Shown: positions 37,658 to 46,348 of the stretch, in pieces
How positions within the stretch are numbered: position 1 is the stretch's first letter
Layout of the letters: each line of letters begins with the position of its first letter
Assembly (NCBI GenBank): GCA_963764365.1
Contig: CAVXSI010000019.1
Coordinates: 5,604 to 69,603, forward strand
Reading direction: 5' to 3'
Source: VRUE01 sp963764365
GTDB lineage: Bacteria > Actinomycetota > Thermoleophilia > Solirubrobacterales > 70-9
Length of the DNA: 64,000 nt
Program-made: the position numbers and the translations under genes
Notes under the pieces: generated by a model
Database searches by the model: none
Told to the model about the DNA's origin: nothing
What the model saw: the letters and a program-made list of their open reading frames with translations, nothing else

Positions 37658-38958
37658 GCGCCAACGGGAACGAGCTGCCGCTGCAGGGGATCCGCGTCGT
37701 CGAGTTCACCCTGGCCTGGGCTGGGCCGCTGGCCGCTCGCTGGTTGGCCGATCTGGGCGCCGAGGTGATCCACCTCGAGCACCGCACCGCGCGCGGCCTC
37801 GGCGTCACCGGCGTCGGCGGCTTCCGCGCCACCGAGGAGGCCGAGGACTGGAAGTGGGGGGAACTCCCCGGCCCCGTCTTCCGCTCCGGCCTCTACCCGG
37901 ACGGCGCTCCGGGGGAGCGGCCCTGGAACCGGCAGGGGCTGTTCAACAAGATGCAGCGCAACAAGCTCAGCCTCTGCCTCGACGTCAAGACCCCGGAGGG
38001 CCGGGAGATCCTGATCGACCTGGTCAAGCAGACGGACGTCGTCCTCGACAACCTCAGCCCGCGCGGCATCCGCAGCATGGAGATCCGCTACGAGGACCTG
38101 GTCGAGCACAGGCCCGACCTGATCCGGGTCTCGCTCTCCGGCTACGGCCACACCGGCCCCGACCAGATGCGCCCCTCCTGGGGCCCGATCCTCGAGGCCC
38201 ACTCGGGGATGACCTGGGCGACCGGCTACGAGGACAGCGGCCCGCTCAAGCTCGGGGCCGCGCTGCCCGACCCGATCGGAGGCCTGCACGCCGTCGCCGC
38301 CACGCTCGCCGCCCTCGACGAGCGCGAACGCACCGGCGAGGGCGGGTTCGTCGACGTCTCCCAGTTCGAGACCTACAACGCGCTGAGCGGGGACAAGTAC
38401 CTCTTCGCCTCGGTCGAGGGCGAGCCCCCGCCGCGCCGGGGCAACCGGTCTCTCAACCGCGTGCCCCAGGGGGTGTACCCCTGCGCCGGCGAGGAGGAAT
38501 GGGTCGCGATCTCGGTCGAGAGCCAGGACGAGTGGGAGTCGCTGGCCGCGCTGGTCGGCGAGGCGGCGGACGCCGACCTCGAGCGGCGGATCGAGCGCGC
38601 CGACCAGATCGACGCCGCGATCTCGGCCTGGACCGCGCAGCGCGAGCGCTTCGAGGCGATGAGGGCGCTGCAGGACGAGGGAATCCGCGCCAGCGCCCTG
38701 ATGACGAACGAGGACCTGGTCGAAGGCGAGCAGATGGGTGCCCGCGGCTTCATCGTCGAGTGGGACCAGGTCGACGTCGGCGTCCGCCGCTTCCCCGGCT
38801 TCCCGGTCCACTTCGAGGACCCGGCGCAGATCCCGATGCGCGGCGCACCCGGCCTCGGCGAAGACAACGAACGGATTCTCGTCGAGATCCTCGGCTACAG
38901 CCCCGAGCGGGTCGCCGAGCTCGAACAGAGCGAGGTCCTGGCCACCACCCCCGACTGA
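37654..38958 (+). CDS. CaiB/BaiF family (type III) CoA-transferase, second of a tandem pair
   Basis: 434 residues, intact. N-terminal IRVVEFTLAWAGPLAARWLADLG and VIHLEHR; middle VVLDNLSPRGI, SLSGYGHTGP; catalytic Asp in GGFVDVSQFET. Only about a quarter to a third like its neighbour by eye, so the pair is not a recent duplication. Overlapping genes of the same fold suggest a heteromeric enzyme, or two transferases acting on successive acids. Followed 12 bases later by an acyl-CoA synthetase. Confidence 0.9.
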   Translation: MSANGNELPLQGIRVVEFTLAWAGPLAARWLADLGAEVIHLEHRTARGLGVTGVGGFRATEEAEDWKWGELPGPVFRSGLYPDGAPGERPWNRQGLFNKMQRNKLSLCLDVKTPEGREILIDLVKQTDVVLDNLSPRGIRSMEIRYEDLVEHRPDLIRVSLSGYGHTGPDQMRPSWGPILEAHSGMTWATGYEDSGPLKLGAALPDPIGGLHAVAATLAALDERERTGEGGFVDVSQFETYNALSGDKYLFASVEGEPPPRRGNRSLNRVPQGVYPCAGEEEWVAISVESQDEWESLAALVGEAADADLERRIERADQIDAAISAWTAQRERFEAMRALQDEGIRASALMTNEDLVEGEQMGARGFIVEWDQVDVGVRRFPGFPVHFEDPAQIPMRGAPGLGEDNERILVEILGYSPERVAELEQSEVLATTPD

Positions 38959-38970
38959 GAAGGACGAGCG

Positions 38971-40512
38971 ATGGACATCCCGATGCTGCTCGAGATCCCG
39001 GCCGCGATCGTCCCCGACCGCGTCGCGGTGGCCGACGACGAGCGCGAGCTCACCTACGGCGAGCTCGCCGCCGCGGCGAGTGCCGTGGCCGAGAAGCTGG
39101 TGGCCGCCGAGGTCGGCGCCGGAGCTCACGTCATCGTGCTCGGCGTCAACTCGGCCAGCTACGTCGCCGCGATGTTCGGCATCGCCGCGGCGGGAGCCGT
39201 CGCCGTGCCGGTCAACTACCGGGTCCGCGAGGACGAGCTGACCTACCTGCTCCAGGACTCGGGCGCTGCCGCCGTCCTCTGCCAGCCGCGCTACCGTGAG
39301 CTGGCCGAGCATGCCGGAGCCGATCTGGTGCTCGACCTCGACGAGACGGCGACCGCGCCGCCGGACGCGCCCCCGATCCTCGTCCGCCAGCGCGAGCTGG
39401 AGGAGGACGCGGTCGGGCTGATCCTCTACACAAGCGGCACCACCGCCGCGCCGAAGGGGGTGATGCTGGGTCACGCCGGCCTCGCCCAGTACGTGATGCT
39501 CGGCTCCGACGCGCCGGACGGCAGCGACGCCGGCCGCTCGATCCTCTCCGCTCCCCTCTACCACGTCGCCGGGATAACCGCGCTGCTCAACGCCCTCTAC
39601 GTCGGCCGCACCACCTACATCCTGGGCCAGTTCGATCCCGCGGCCTGGCTGCGCACGGTCGAGGAGAGGGAGGTCACGCACGCCTTCGTCGTGCCGACGA
39701 TGCTGGCCCGAGTGATCGACGACGAGACCTTTGCCGCCGAGCGGGTCGGCTCGCTGCAGCTGCTCACCTACGGCGCCGCGCCGATGCCCCCGGCGCTGGT
39801 CCGGCGCGCCGTCGAGCTGTTCCCCGACGGGGTCGACTTCTCGGGCGCCTACGGCCAGACCGAGACCTCCTCTACCGTCGCGGTGCTCGACCCCGACGAC
39901 CACCGGATCGAGGGCAGCGAGGAGGAGCGGGCGTTGCGCGAGAAGCGGCTCTCCTCGGTCGGCAAGGTCGTCGATGACGTCGAGGTGCGCGTGATCGGCA
40001 GCCGCGGCGAGGTGCTCGGCCCCGACGAAGAAGGCGAGCTGCAGCTGCGCACCGCGCGCTCGATGCAGGGCTACTGGGGCGGTCGCGACGAATCGACGCG
40101 CGTCGACGTCGACGAGGAGGGCTGGCTCAGCACCGGGGACCTGGGCTACGTCGACTCCGACGAATACCTCTTCCTCACCGGGCGCCGCGGCGACCTGATC
40201 ATCCGCGGTGGCCAGAACGTCGCCCCGGCGGAGGTCGAGATGGTCCTCCATGAGCATCCGGGCATCGCCGAGGCGGCCGTCCTCGGCGTCGAGGACGAGG
40301 AGTGGGGGGAACGGCTGGCGGCGGTCGTCGTCCCCCGTGCCGGGAGCCCGCTCTCGGCGGACGAGGTCCTCGCCTTCGCCGCCGAGCGCCTCGCCGGCTA
40401 CCGGAGGCCCGAGGTCGTCGTCTTCGCCGACGAGCTGCCGCGGAACGTGATGGGGAAGCTGGTGCGCCGCGAGCTGGCCCCGCTGGTCCAGGGCGCCGAA
40501 GTGCCGAGTTGA
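38971..40512 (+). CDS. AMP-dependent acyl-CoA synthetase
   Basis: 513 residues, intact. Motifs in order: P-loop ILYTSGTTAAPKGV, APLYHVAG, FSGAYGQTETSS, the hinge GWLSTGDLGYVD, RGGQNVAPAEVE and the C-terminal Lys in LPRNVMGKLVRR. Activates a carboxylate through an acyl-adenylate to the CoA ester. In the same transcript direction as the CoA-transferase pair. The stop overlaps a TTG that can start the amidohydrolase gene. The acid substrate is not evident. Confidence 0.92.
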   Translation: MDIPMLLEIPAAIVPDRVAVADDERELTYGELAAAASAVAEKLVAAEVGAGAHVIVLGVNSASYVAAMFGIAAAGAVAVPVNYRVREDELTYLLQDSGAAAVLCQPRYRELAEHAGADLVLDLDETATAPPDAPPILVRQRELEEDAVGLILYTSGTTAAPKGVMLGHAGLAQYVMLGSDAPDGSDAGRSILSAPLYHVAGITALLNALYVGRTTYILGQFDPAAWLRTVEEREVTHAFVVPTMLARVIDDETFAAERVGSLQLLTYGAAPMPPALVRRAVELFPDGVDFSGAYGQTETSSTVAVLDPDDHRIEGSEEERALREKRLSSVGKVVDDVEVRVIGSRGEVLGPDEEGELQLRTARSMQGYWGGRDESTRVDVDEEGWLSTGDLGYVDSDEYLFLTGRRGDLIIRGGQNVAPAEVEMVLHEHPGIAEAAVLGVEDEEWGERLAAVVVPRAGSPLSADEVLAFAAERLAGYRRPEVVVFADELPRNVMGKLVRRELAPLVQGAEVPS

Positions 40513-41880
40513 GCGTCGCCGCGCCCCCAGAGCCCCGCCTCGGCGCCGCCGTCGACCTCGCCGCCTGGCGACCGCCGGCCCCGCTCGCCGTGCTGCCCGG
40601 CTTCCGCGACCACCACCTGCACCTGCTGGCCGCCGCGGCGGCCAGGCTCTCGGTCGACGTCGGGCCCACGGCCGCACCGCGCCTGCGGACGCTGCTGGCG
40701 ACGATCGCGGGGGCGGCTGCGGCGGCGCCGTCCGGCGCCTGGGTTCGCGCCTGGGGCTACGACGACGCCTTCCTCGCCGAGCTGCGGCATCCGACCCGAG
40801 CCGAGCTCGACTCGGTCGCCGGCGATAGGCCCGTGGTCCTCCGCCACCGGGCTGGGCACGTCGCCGTCGTCAACTCGCGCGCCGCGGACGCTGCTCGGCG
40901 GGCCGGTGCCCCCGGACGGGATCCTGGTCGACGCCGGCGAGCTGCTGGATGCGATCCCCCGGATCGCCCCGGAGGCGCTCGCGAGGGCCGTCTCGGACCT
41001 CTCGGACGAGCTCGCGGCGGCAGGCGTCACGGCGGTCACCGACGCCACCGTCGGCAACGGCCTCGAGGAGATCGAGCTGCTGGCCGACCTGCGCGCCTCG
41101 GGGCGGATCGCACAGCGCCTGACGGCGATGGTCGGGCTGGACCGGATCGAGGAAGTCGCCGCGGCCGGCCTGCGCCACGGCGGCGCCTGGCGCGGCCTCG
41201 AGGTCGGTCACGCGAAGGCCTACGTCGACGGGTCCAGCGATCCCGCGCGGCTGCGCGAGGCCGCGGCCGCCGCGGCCGCTCGCGGCTGGCCCGTGGCGCT
41301 GCACGTCATCGACCTGCTCGCCGCCGACATCGCGATCGAGGCGCTCGAGCAGGTGCCGCCGCCGCCGGGGAGGAGGCACCGAATCGAGCACCTCTCGCTG
41401 GCTCTGCCCGAGCAGGTCGAGCGGCTCGCCGCTCTGGGCGTCGTCGTCGTCACCAACCCCGGCTTCCTTGCCGAGCGGGGCGGCAAGTACCTGCGCGAGC
41501 TGAGCGCGGACGAGATCGGCTGGCTGTACCGCGTGCGCAGCCTGCGGCAGGCCGGGATCGAGGTCCGGGCCGGCACCGATGCACCGGTCACGGCGCCGGC
41601 GCCGCTGCCGGCGATGGTCGCCGCGGTCCGCCGTCGCTACCGTGGGGAGGTGCTGGCGCCACAGGAGGCGGTCGGCGCGCGGGTCGCGGTCGAGCTGTTC
41701 TCGGGCGGCGAGCACGAGCTGCGACGCGGAGACGCCGTGCTGCTCTCGGAGAACCCCCGCCGGGACAGCGCCGCGCTCTCCCGCGCCCGGGTGCTGGCCA
41801 CCTACGTGGCCGGTCGGCGCGTCTACGCGGCGCCCTGTCACCGACCTGGATTGCCGGACGAACCGATGGAGGATGATTAG
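40509..41880 (+). CDS. Amidohydrolase family 3 (YtcJ-like) protein, one frame break
   Basis: About 456 residues from TTG 40509. The metal-binding strand is PGFRDHHLHLLA. After a +1 break near 40890 it continues with DGILVDAGELLD, a conserved VGHAKAYVDGS, the His in RRHRIEHLSLA and the Asp in VRAGTDAPV. These are the metal and base positions of the amidohydrolase superfamily. Cleaves C-N bonds in cyclic or linear amides in known members. The TAG stop touches the ATG of a tiny desulforedoxin-like gene, so all three genes are cotranscribed. Confidence 0.8.
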
Positions 41881-41994
41881 ATGAATCAGGCTGGAAAACG
41901 AATGAAATGCGAAGTCTGCGGCGCCGAGGTGGTCGTCACCAAAGGCGGCGACGGCCAGCTCATCTGCTGCGGTCAGCCGATGGTCGAGAAATAG
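41881..41994 (+). CDS. Desulforedoxin-like mini protein A (37 residues)
   Basis: ATG 41881 directly follows the amidohydrolase stop; GGAGG lies at 41870-41874. The protein MKCEVCGAEVVV...LICCGQPM has the CxxC and adjacent CC pattern of desulforedoxin, a four-cysteine iron (or zinc) site found alone in Desulfovibrio desulforedoxin and as the N-terminal domain of desulfoferrodoxin. The size is about that of desulforedoxin itself. A redox role (electron transfer or superoxide/oxygen defence) or a structural zinc ribbon are both possible. Confidence 0.75.
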   Translation: MNQAGKRMKCEVCGAEVVVTKGGDGQLICCGQPMVEK

Positions 41995-42015
41995 GACACG
42001 AGAGAGGAGACAAAG

Positions 42016-42156
42016 ATGCTGGAGCTCGGTAAGCGATACGCCTGCGAGAACTGCGGCACCGAGTCGCTGGTCACCAAGCCGTCCGACGGCGTGATGACCT
42101 GCTGTGGCGAGGAGATGAAGCAGATGGCGCCGAAAAAAGCCGCCTCCGCCGACTGA
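42016..42156 (+). CDS. Desulforedoxin-like mini protein B (46 residues)
   Basis: ATG 42016 after GAGAGGAG. Same architecture as the gene 22 bases upstream: KRYACENCGTE, then MTCCGEEMK, with a Lys/Ala-rich tail (PKKAASAD). The two proteins share spacing of the four cysteines but differ in most other residues, so they are diverged paralogues, possibly forming a heterodimer. No larger reductase partner is adjacent; the next gene is a crotonase. Confidence 0.75.
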   Translation: MLELGKRYACENCGTESLVTKPSDGVMTCCGEEMKQMAPKKAASAD

Positions 42157-42171
42157 GGGCCGGGGTGGGCG

Positions 42172-42894
42172 ATGGCGCCGCGGAGCGAAGGCGCGGCGGT
42201 GCGCGAGCTCTGCCTGCCGGCGGGGCCGCTGTCGCTGGATGCCGCCGCCCTGCTCGAGCGCCAGGCGCTCGAGATCGGCGAGGATCGCGGAGCGCGGGTT
42301 GTCGTCCTGCGCTCCGACGGGCCTGACTTCTGCCCCGGTCCGGCCGCCGACCTCGATCCGCTCCGTTGCGGCCACGACCCGGCGGCGGCGCTCGCGGCGA
42401 TTCGCTGCCCGACGGTCGCGGCGATCGAGGGCCGAGCCGAGTCGGTCGGGCTGGAGCTGGCTCTCGCCTGCGACCTGAGAGTGGCGACGCCGGGCGCCAG
42501 TCTCGGCTTCCCGGACCTGGCCGACGGCAGGCTGCCCTGCTGGGGCGGGACCCAGCGCCTGGTGCGGCTCGCCGGGCTCTCCGCGGCGTTCGGCGTGCTC
42601 TACGGCGAGCCGCTCGGCGGCGAGGCGGCGGCCGCTGTCGGGCTGGTGCAGGAGCTGGCCGCGGCGGGCGAGCTCGGAGCGGCGGTGGACGGGCTGGTTG
42701 GGGCGCTGCTCGAGCTGGCGCCGCTGGCCCTGGAGCTGGTCAAGGAGGCGCTCTGGCGAGGCCAGGAGATGTCGATGCGCGGTGGGCTCGAGCTCGAGGG
42801 GGACCTCAACCACCTCCTGCAGGGAACGGCCGACCGGGCCGAGGGCATCGCCGCCTTCCTCGAGAAGCGCCCGGCCCGGTTCGAGGGACGGTGA
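42172..42894 (+). CDS. Enoyl-CoA hydratase-like protein, divergent
   Basis: 240 residues, ATG 42172. The first block is unusual: FCPGPAADLDP where most have F-x-A-G-A-D. The second keeps the Glu144-equivalent (VGLELALACDLRVA). The third, LGFPDLADGRLPCWGGTQRL, has Asp at Glu164, a conservative change. The C-terminus FLEKRPARFEGR is normal. The stop overlaps the GTG of the next gene (GTGA). It may hydrate poorly or act on a special substrate with its neighbours. Confidence 0.82.
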   Translation: MAPRSEGAAVRELCLPAGPLSLDAAALLERQALEIGEDRGARVVVLRSDGPDFCPGPAADLDPLRCGHDPAAALAAIRCPTVAAIEGRAESVGLELALACDLRVATPGASLGFPDLADGRLPCWGGTQRLVRLAGLSAAFGVLYGEPLGGEAAAAVGLVQELAAAGELGAAVDGLVGALLELAPLALELVKEALWRGQEMSMRGGLELEGDLNHLLQGTADRAEGIAAFLEKRPARFEGR

Positions 42895-44342
42895 GCACGC
42901 TGCCGCTGCTGGGCGGCCTGCGGGTTGCGATCGCCGCCGACGACCCCGCGGCACGCTCGGCGGGCGCGCTGCTCGCCCAGCTCGGTGCGACGCTCGAGCC
43001 GGGGCCCGGCGGCTCCGGGATCGGGCTGCAGGTCGACGGCTCCGCGACGGCGCCGCTCCCCGTACGCCTGCTGCACGGCGAGGCGCTCGCAGGGGGGCTG
43101 CCCGGGCTGCCACCGGGCGTCGGCGAGCGCGCCGCCGGGCTCGCGCTCGCCGGCGCGGCGCTGGCCGCGTCCCTCGCGGGCGAGAGGGTCGACGTCTGCG
43201 CCCCGGCGCTGCTCGCCCAGCTCTACCTGCCCGCGCTGCTCGCGGCCAGCTACGGTGCCCCGCCGGCGCGCCGCTGCGCGGCACCGCTGGCGGTTGGCGG
43301 CGGTGCCGTGCAGGCCGACCTCGGCGTCGCCGAGAACGCGCGCAACTTCGAGACGCTGCTGGAGACCGCTCCGGCGGCGCTGCGGTCGGACCCGGAGGCG
43401 CTCGCCCGCGAGGCTCAGGAATGGCGGTTGCCGGTTCTTCCATACCGTCGCCGCGGCGCCGGGGTCCGCGGCAGCCTCGCCGTCGCCGCGGCTCGCACCG
43501 CGGTCGCGCCGGGGTGGGAGCCGTGCGGAATCCTCGACCTCACCTCGATGTGGGCGGGGCCGCTGGCCACGTGGCTGCTCGCGAGTGCCGGCGACACCGT
43601 GCTCAAGGTCGAGTCCGAGGCGCGTCTGGACGGCATGCGGGCGCTCGACGGGCGCGGCATCCATCCTCCCGGCGCCGATCCGGGCGCCGGCAACGCCAGC
43701 GGCATGTACAACGCGCTCAACCGCGGCAAGCGCCGCCTCGACCTCGACCTGCGCGACGTGGATGCCCGCGAGGCGCTGCTCGAGGCGCTCGGCGGCTGCG
43801 ACCTGGTGGTCGAGAGCTTCTCGCCGCGGGTGATGGGGAACCTGCGGCTCGACCACGGCGTCCTCGACTCGCGCTCGCCGGGCGTCACGCTGATCTCGGT
43901 GCCGGCGCTGCCCCCGCGCGGGCCCTACGGCTCCTGGGTCGGGTTCGGCGCCGGCGTGCACGCGATCGGCGGTCTCGGCGAGGCGGCCGGTGCCTTCGCC
44001 GCCCCGGCCTTCGCCTACCCCGACGTCCTCGCCGGCCTCTCTGCCCACGCGGTGGCGCTCGCCGCTCGCTACGGGCGCCGCCATGGCCACTGGCGGGGCG
44101 GCCACCTGAAGGTGCCGATCAGCGCCGCGCTGCCAGGCCCGGTGGCGGCGAGGAGCCGCTGGTGGGAGCCCGGCGAGGAGCCCGACGAGCTCGGCGCCGA
44201 GCTCGCCGGGACCGTCGCTCGCGACCTGGTCGAGGACGGGGCCGGGACCCACAGCTACCCGTCCACGCCGCTGCTCGGGCCAGAGCCAGCCCCGGAGCTG
44301 GCGCCGGCGCCAGCCCGCGGCGCTGCGGAGGCGGCGGTCTGA
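42891..44342 (+). CDS. Divergent CaiB-like CoA-transferase lacking the catalytic Asp
   Basis: 483 residues from GTG 42891. The second half begins with a recognisable family start, GILDLTSMWAGPLATWLL and VLKVESEARLDG, and continues NRGKRRLDLDL and VVESFSPRVM. In front of it stand about 215 residues that look like a degraded copy of a CoA-transferase domain (LLGGLRVAIAADDPAARSAG, GAALAASLAGERVDVCAPAL). Where active members have GxxVDVS, this protein has GGHLKVPISAAL, so the nucleophilic Asp is missing. It may be a structural partner, a racemase-like variant or inactive. Sandwiched between two crotonases with overlapping starts. Confidence 0.75.
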   Translation: MSTLPLLGGLRVAIAADDPAARSAGALLAQLGATLEPGPGGSGIGLQVDGSATAPLPVRLLHGEALAGGLPGLPPGVGERAAGLALAGAALAASLAGERVDVCAPALLAQLYLPALLAASYGAPPARRCAAPLAVGGGAVQADLGVAENARNFETLLETAPAALRSDPEALAREAQEWRLPVLPYRRRGAGVRGSLAVAAARTAVAPGWEPCGILDLTSMWAGPLATWLLASAGDTVLKVESEARLDGMRALDGRGIHPPGADPGAGNASGMYNALNRGKRRLDLDLRDVDAREALLEALGGCDLVVESFSPRVMGNLRLDHGVLDSRSPGVTLISVPALPPRGPYGSWVGFGAGVHAIGGLGEAAGAFAAPAFAYPDVLAGLSAHAVALAARYGRRHGHWRGGHLKVPISAALPGPVAARSRWWEPGEEPDELGAELAGTVARDLVEDGAGTHSYPSTPLLGPEPAPELAPAPARGAAEAAV

Positions 44343-44344
44343 GC

Positions 44345-45067
44345 TTGGGGGAGAGGGTCGACATCGAGCCGCGGGAGTCCGGTGTGGTGGCGCTGACCCT
44401 GCACGGCGCCAACCGGCTGAACATCTTCGACCTCGAGATGCGCGACGAGCTGATCGAGGCGGTCGCAGCCGTCCGCGACCTGCCCGACGCCCGGGTCCTG
44501 CTGCTGCGGGCCAGCGGGCCGGACTTCTCGGCCGGCGCCGACCTGACCGAGTTCGGCGGCGAGCAGAGCGTGATCGAGCGCCGCCGGATCCGCTGGGACC
44601 GCGACCCGTGGACGCCGCTTTGGGAGCTGCGCCGGCCGACCGTCGCCGCTCTCACCGGCGTGGCGATGGGGGCCGGGCTGGAGATGGCCCTGCTCTGCGA
44701 CATCCGCTTCGCCTCGCCCGACGTCGTGCTGGCCCTGCCCGAGCCGAAGCTGGGGATGCTGCCCTCGGCCGGCGGCACCCAGTCGGCGCTGCGGGCCCTC
44801 GGCCTCTCGCGGGCGCTGCGGCTGTGCCTGCTCGGCGACCGGATCGACGCCGACCGGGCGCTTGCCGGGGGTCTCGTCCACCGCCTCTGCGAGGACGCCG
44901 ACGCCGAGGCGCTCGCCTTCGCCGAGCGCCTGGCGGCGGCTCCCCCGGGGGCGCTGCGGTCGATCCGCACGCTCGCCCACGCGGCGCTCGAGCTGCCGCT
45001 GGCGGAGGGATTGCGACTGGAGCGCCTGCACGCGGCTTTGGAGGACCCCACAGTCGAGCCCCACTGA
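44345..45067 (+). CDS. Enoyl-CoA hydratase with both catalytic glutamates
   Basis: 240 residues; the only plausible start is TTG 44345, just after the stop of the previous gene. Oxyanion motif FSAGADL; Glu144-equivalent in GAGLEMALLCDIRFA; Glu164-equivalent in LALPEPKLGMLPSAGGTQ. This is one of only two crotonases in the window with a complete classical hydratase pair. The last codons contain a perfect copy of the shared inverted repeat at 45038-45053. Confidence 0.87.
   Translation: MGERVDIEPRESGVVALTLHGANRLNIFDLEMRDELIEAVAAVRDLPDARVLLLRASGPDFSAGADLTEFGGEQSVIERRRIRWDRDPWTPLWELRRPTVAALTGVAMGAGLEMALLCDIRFASPDVVLALPEPKLGMLPSAGGTQSALRALGLSRALRLCLLGDRIDADRALAGGLVHRLCEDADAEALAFAERLAAAPPGALRSIRTLAHAALELPLAEGLRLERLHAALEDPTVEPH
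45038..45053. promoter_or_regulatory. Operator-like inverted repeat, perfect match (site 8)
   Basis: TTGGAGGACCCCACAG inside the last codons of the crotonase gene. TAACCT starts at 45096, 50.5 bases from the centre, upstream of the thiolase at 45175. The 107-base gap 45068-45174 otherwise shows nothing distinctive. Confidence 0.5.
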
Positions 45068-45174
45068 TTCCGCGGTTCCGATTGGAGGGCGCCCCTAACC
45101 TGATTCTTGTCGGGGTGCGGCCTCGGCGCAGTCAAATCGTCCCGAAACGCGAACCCCAGGAATGAGAGATTTCG

Positions 45175-46348
45175 ATGTCTGATGTGGTGATTGTCGACGC
45201 GCTCCGCTCGCCGGTCGGCCGGCGCAACGGAGCCCTTTCCGGTGTCCACCCCGCGGTCCTCCTCGGCACGGTCCAGAAAGAGCTGGTCGAGCGCACCGGG
45301 ATCGACCCCGAGGACGTCGGCCAGGTCGTCGGCGGCTGCGTCGGCCAGGTCGGCGAGCAGGGGCTCGACATCGCTCGCACCGCCTGGCTCACCGCCGGGC
45401 TGCCGATCTCGGTGCCGGCGGCGACCGTCGACGCCCAGTGCGGCTCCTCCCAGCAGGCGACCGCCTACGCCGCCGCGCTGGTCGGCGCCGGCGTCGTCGA
45501 CGTCGCGGTCGGCTGCGGCGTCGAGGCGATGAGCCGGATCCCGATGGGGTCCAACATGAAAGACGAGGAGCTCGGCCACCCGATCCCGCCCGAGTACGAG
45601 GAGCGGTTCGAATGGACCTCGCAGTTCGAGGGCGCCGAGCGGATCGCGAAGAAGTGGGAGATCAGCCGCGATGACACCGATGCCTTCGGTCTGCGCTCGC
45701 AGGAGCTCGCTCACGCCGCCTGGGCCGACCACGTCTTCGACAGCCAGATCGTCGAGATCGACGCCCCGGTGGTCGACAAGGAAGGCAACAGCAACGGCCA
45801 ACGCCAGACGGTGAACCGCGACGAGGGCCTGCGTGAGACCACCCTGGAGGCGCTGTCGGGCCTGAAGACCGGTGCTGCCCGACGGCGTCCACACGGCCGG
45901 CAGCGCCTCGCAGATCTCCGACGGCGCCTCGGCGGTGCTGCTGGCGACGCCGGAGCGCGCCGCCGAGCTCGGCCTCGAGCCAAAGGCCCGGATCGTCGAC
46001 ACCTGCCTCACCGGCAGCGACCCCGAACTGATGCTGACCGGGCCGATCGGCGCCACCCGCCGCCTGCTCGAGCGCAACAAGATGTCGATGTCGGACATCG
46101 ACCTGGTCGAGATCAACGAGGCCTTCGCCTCGGTCGTCCTCGCCTGGGAGCGCGAACTGGAACCGGACATGGACCGGGTCAACCCGAGCGGCGGCGCGAT
46201 CGCCCTCGGCCACCCGCTCGGCGGCACCGGCGGCATCCTGATCTCGAAGGCGGTCGGCCAGCTCGAGCGCTTCGACAAGGAGATCGGCCTGATCACGATG
46301 TGCTGCGGCGGCGGTCTCGGGACGGGGATGCTCATCGAGCGTGTCTAG
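45175..46348 (+). CDS. Thiolase, one frame break
   Basis: About 391 residues. Acyl-enzyme Cys in TVDAQCGSSQQA; after a +1 break near 45875 it continues LPDGVHTAGSASQISDG, DLVEINEAFASVVLAWE, the His in GGAIALGHPLGGTGG and the second Cys in MCCGGGLGTG. Closely similar to the thiolase at 60558 (shared VLAWEREL, same catalytic blocks). Cleaves a 3-oxoacyl-CoA to acetyl- or propionyl-CoA plus shortened acyl-CoA. The stop overlaps the GTG of the transporter gene by eight bases. Confidence 0.88.
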
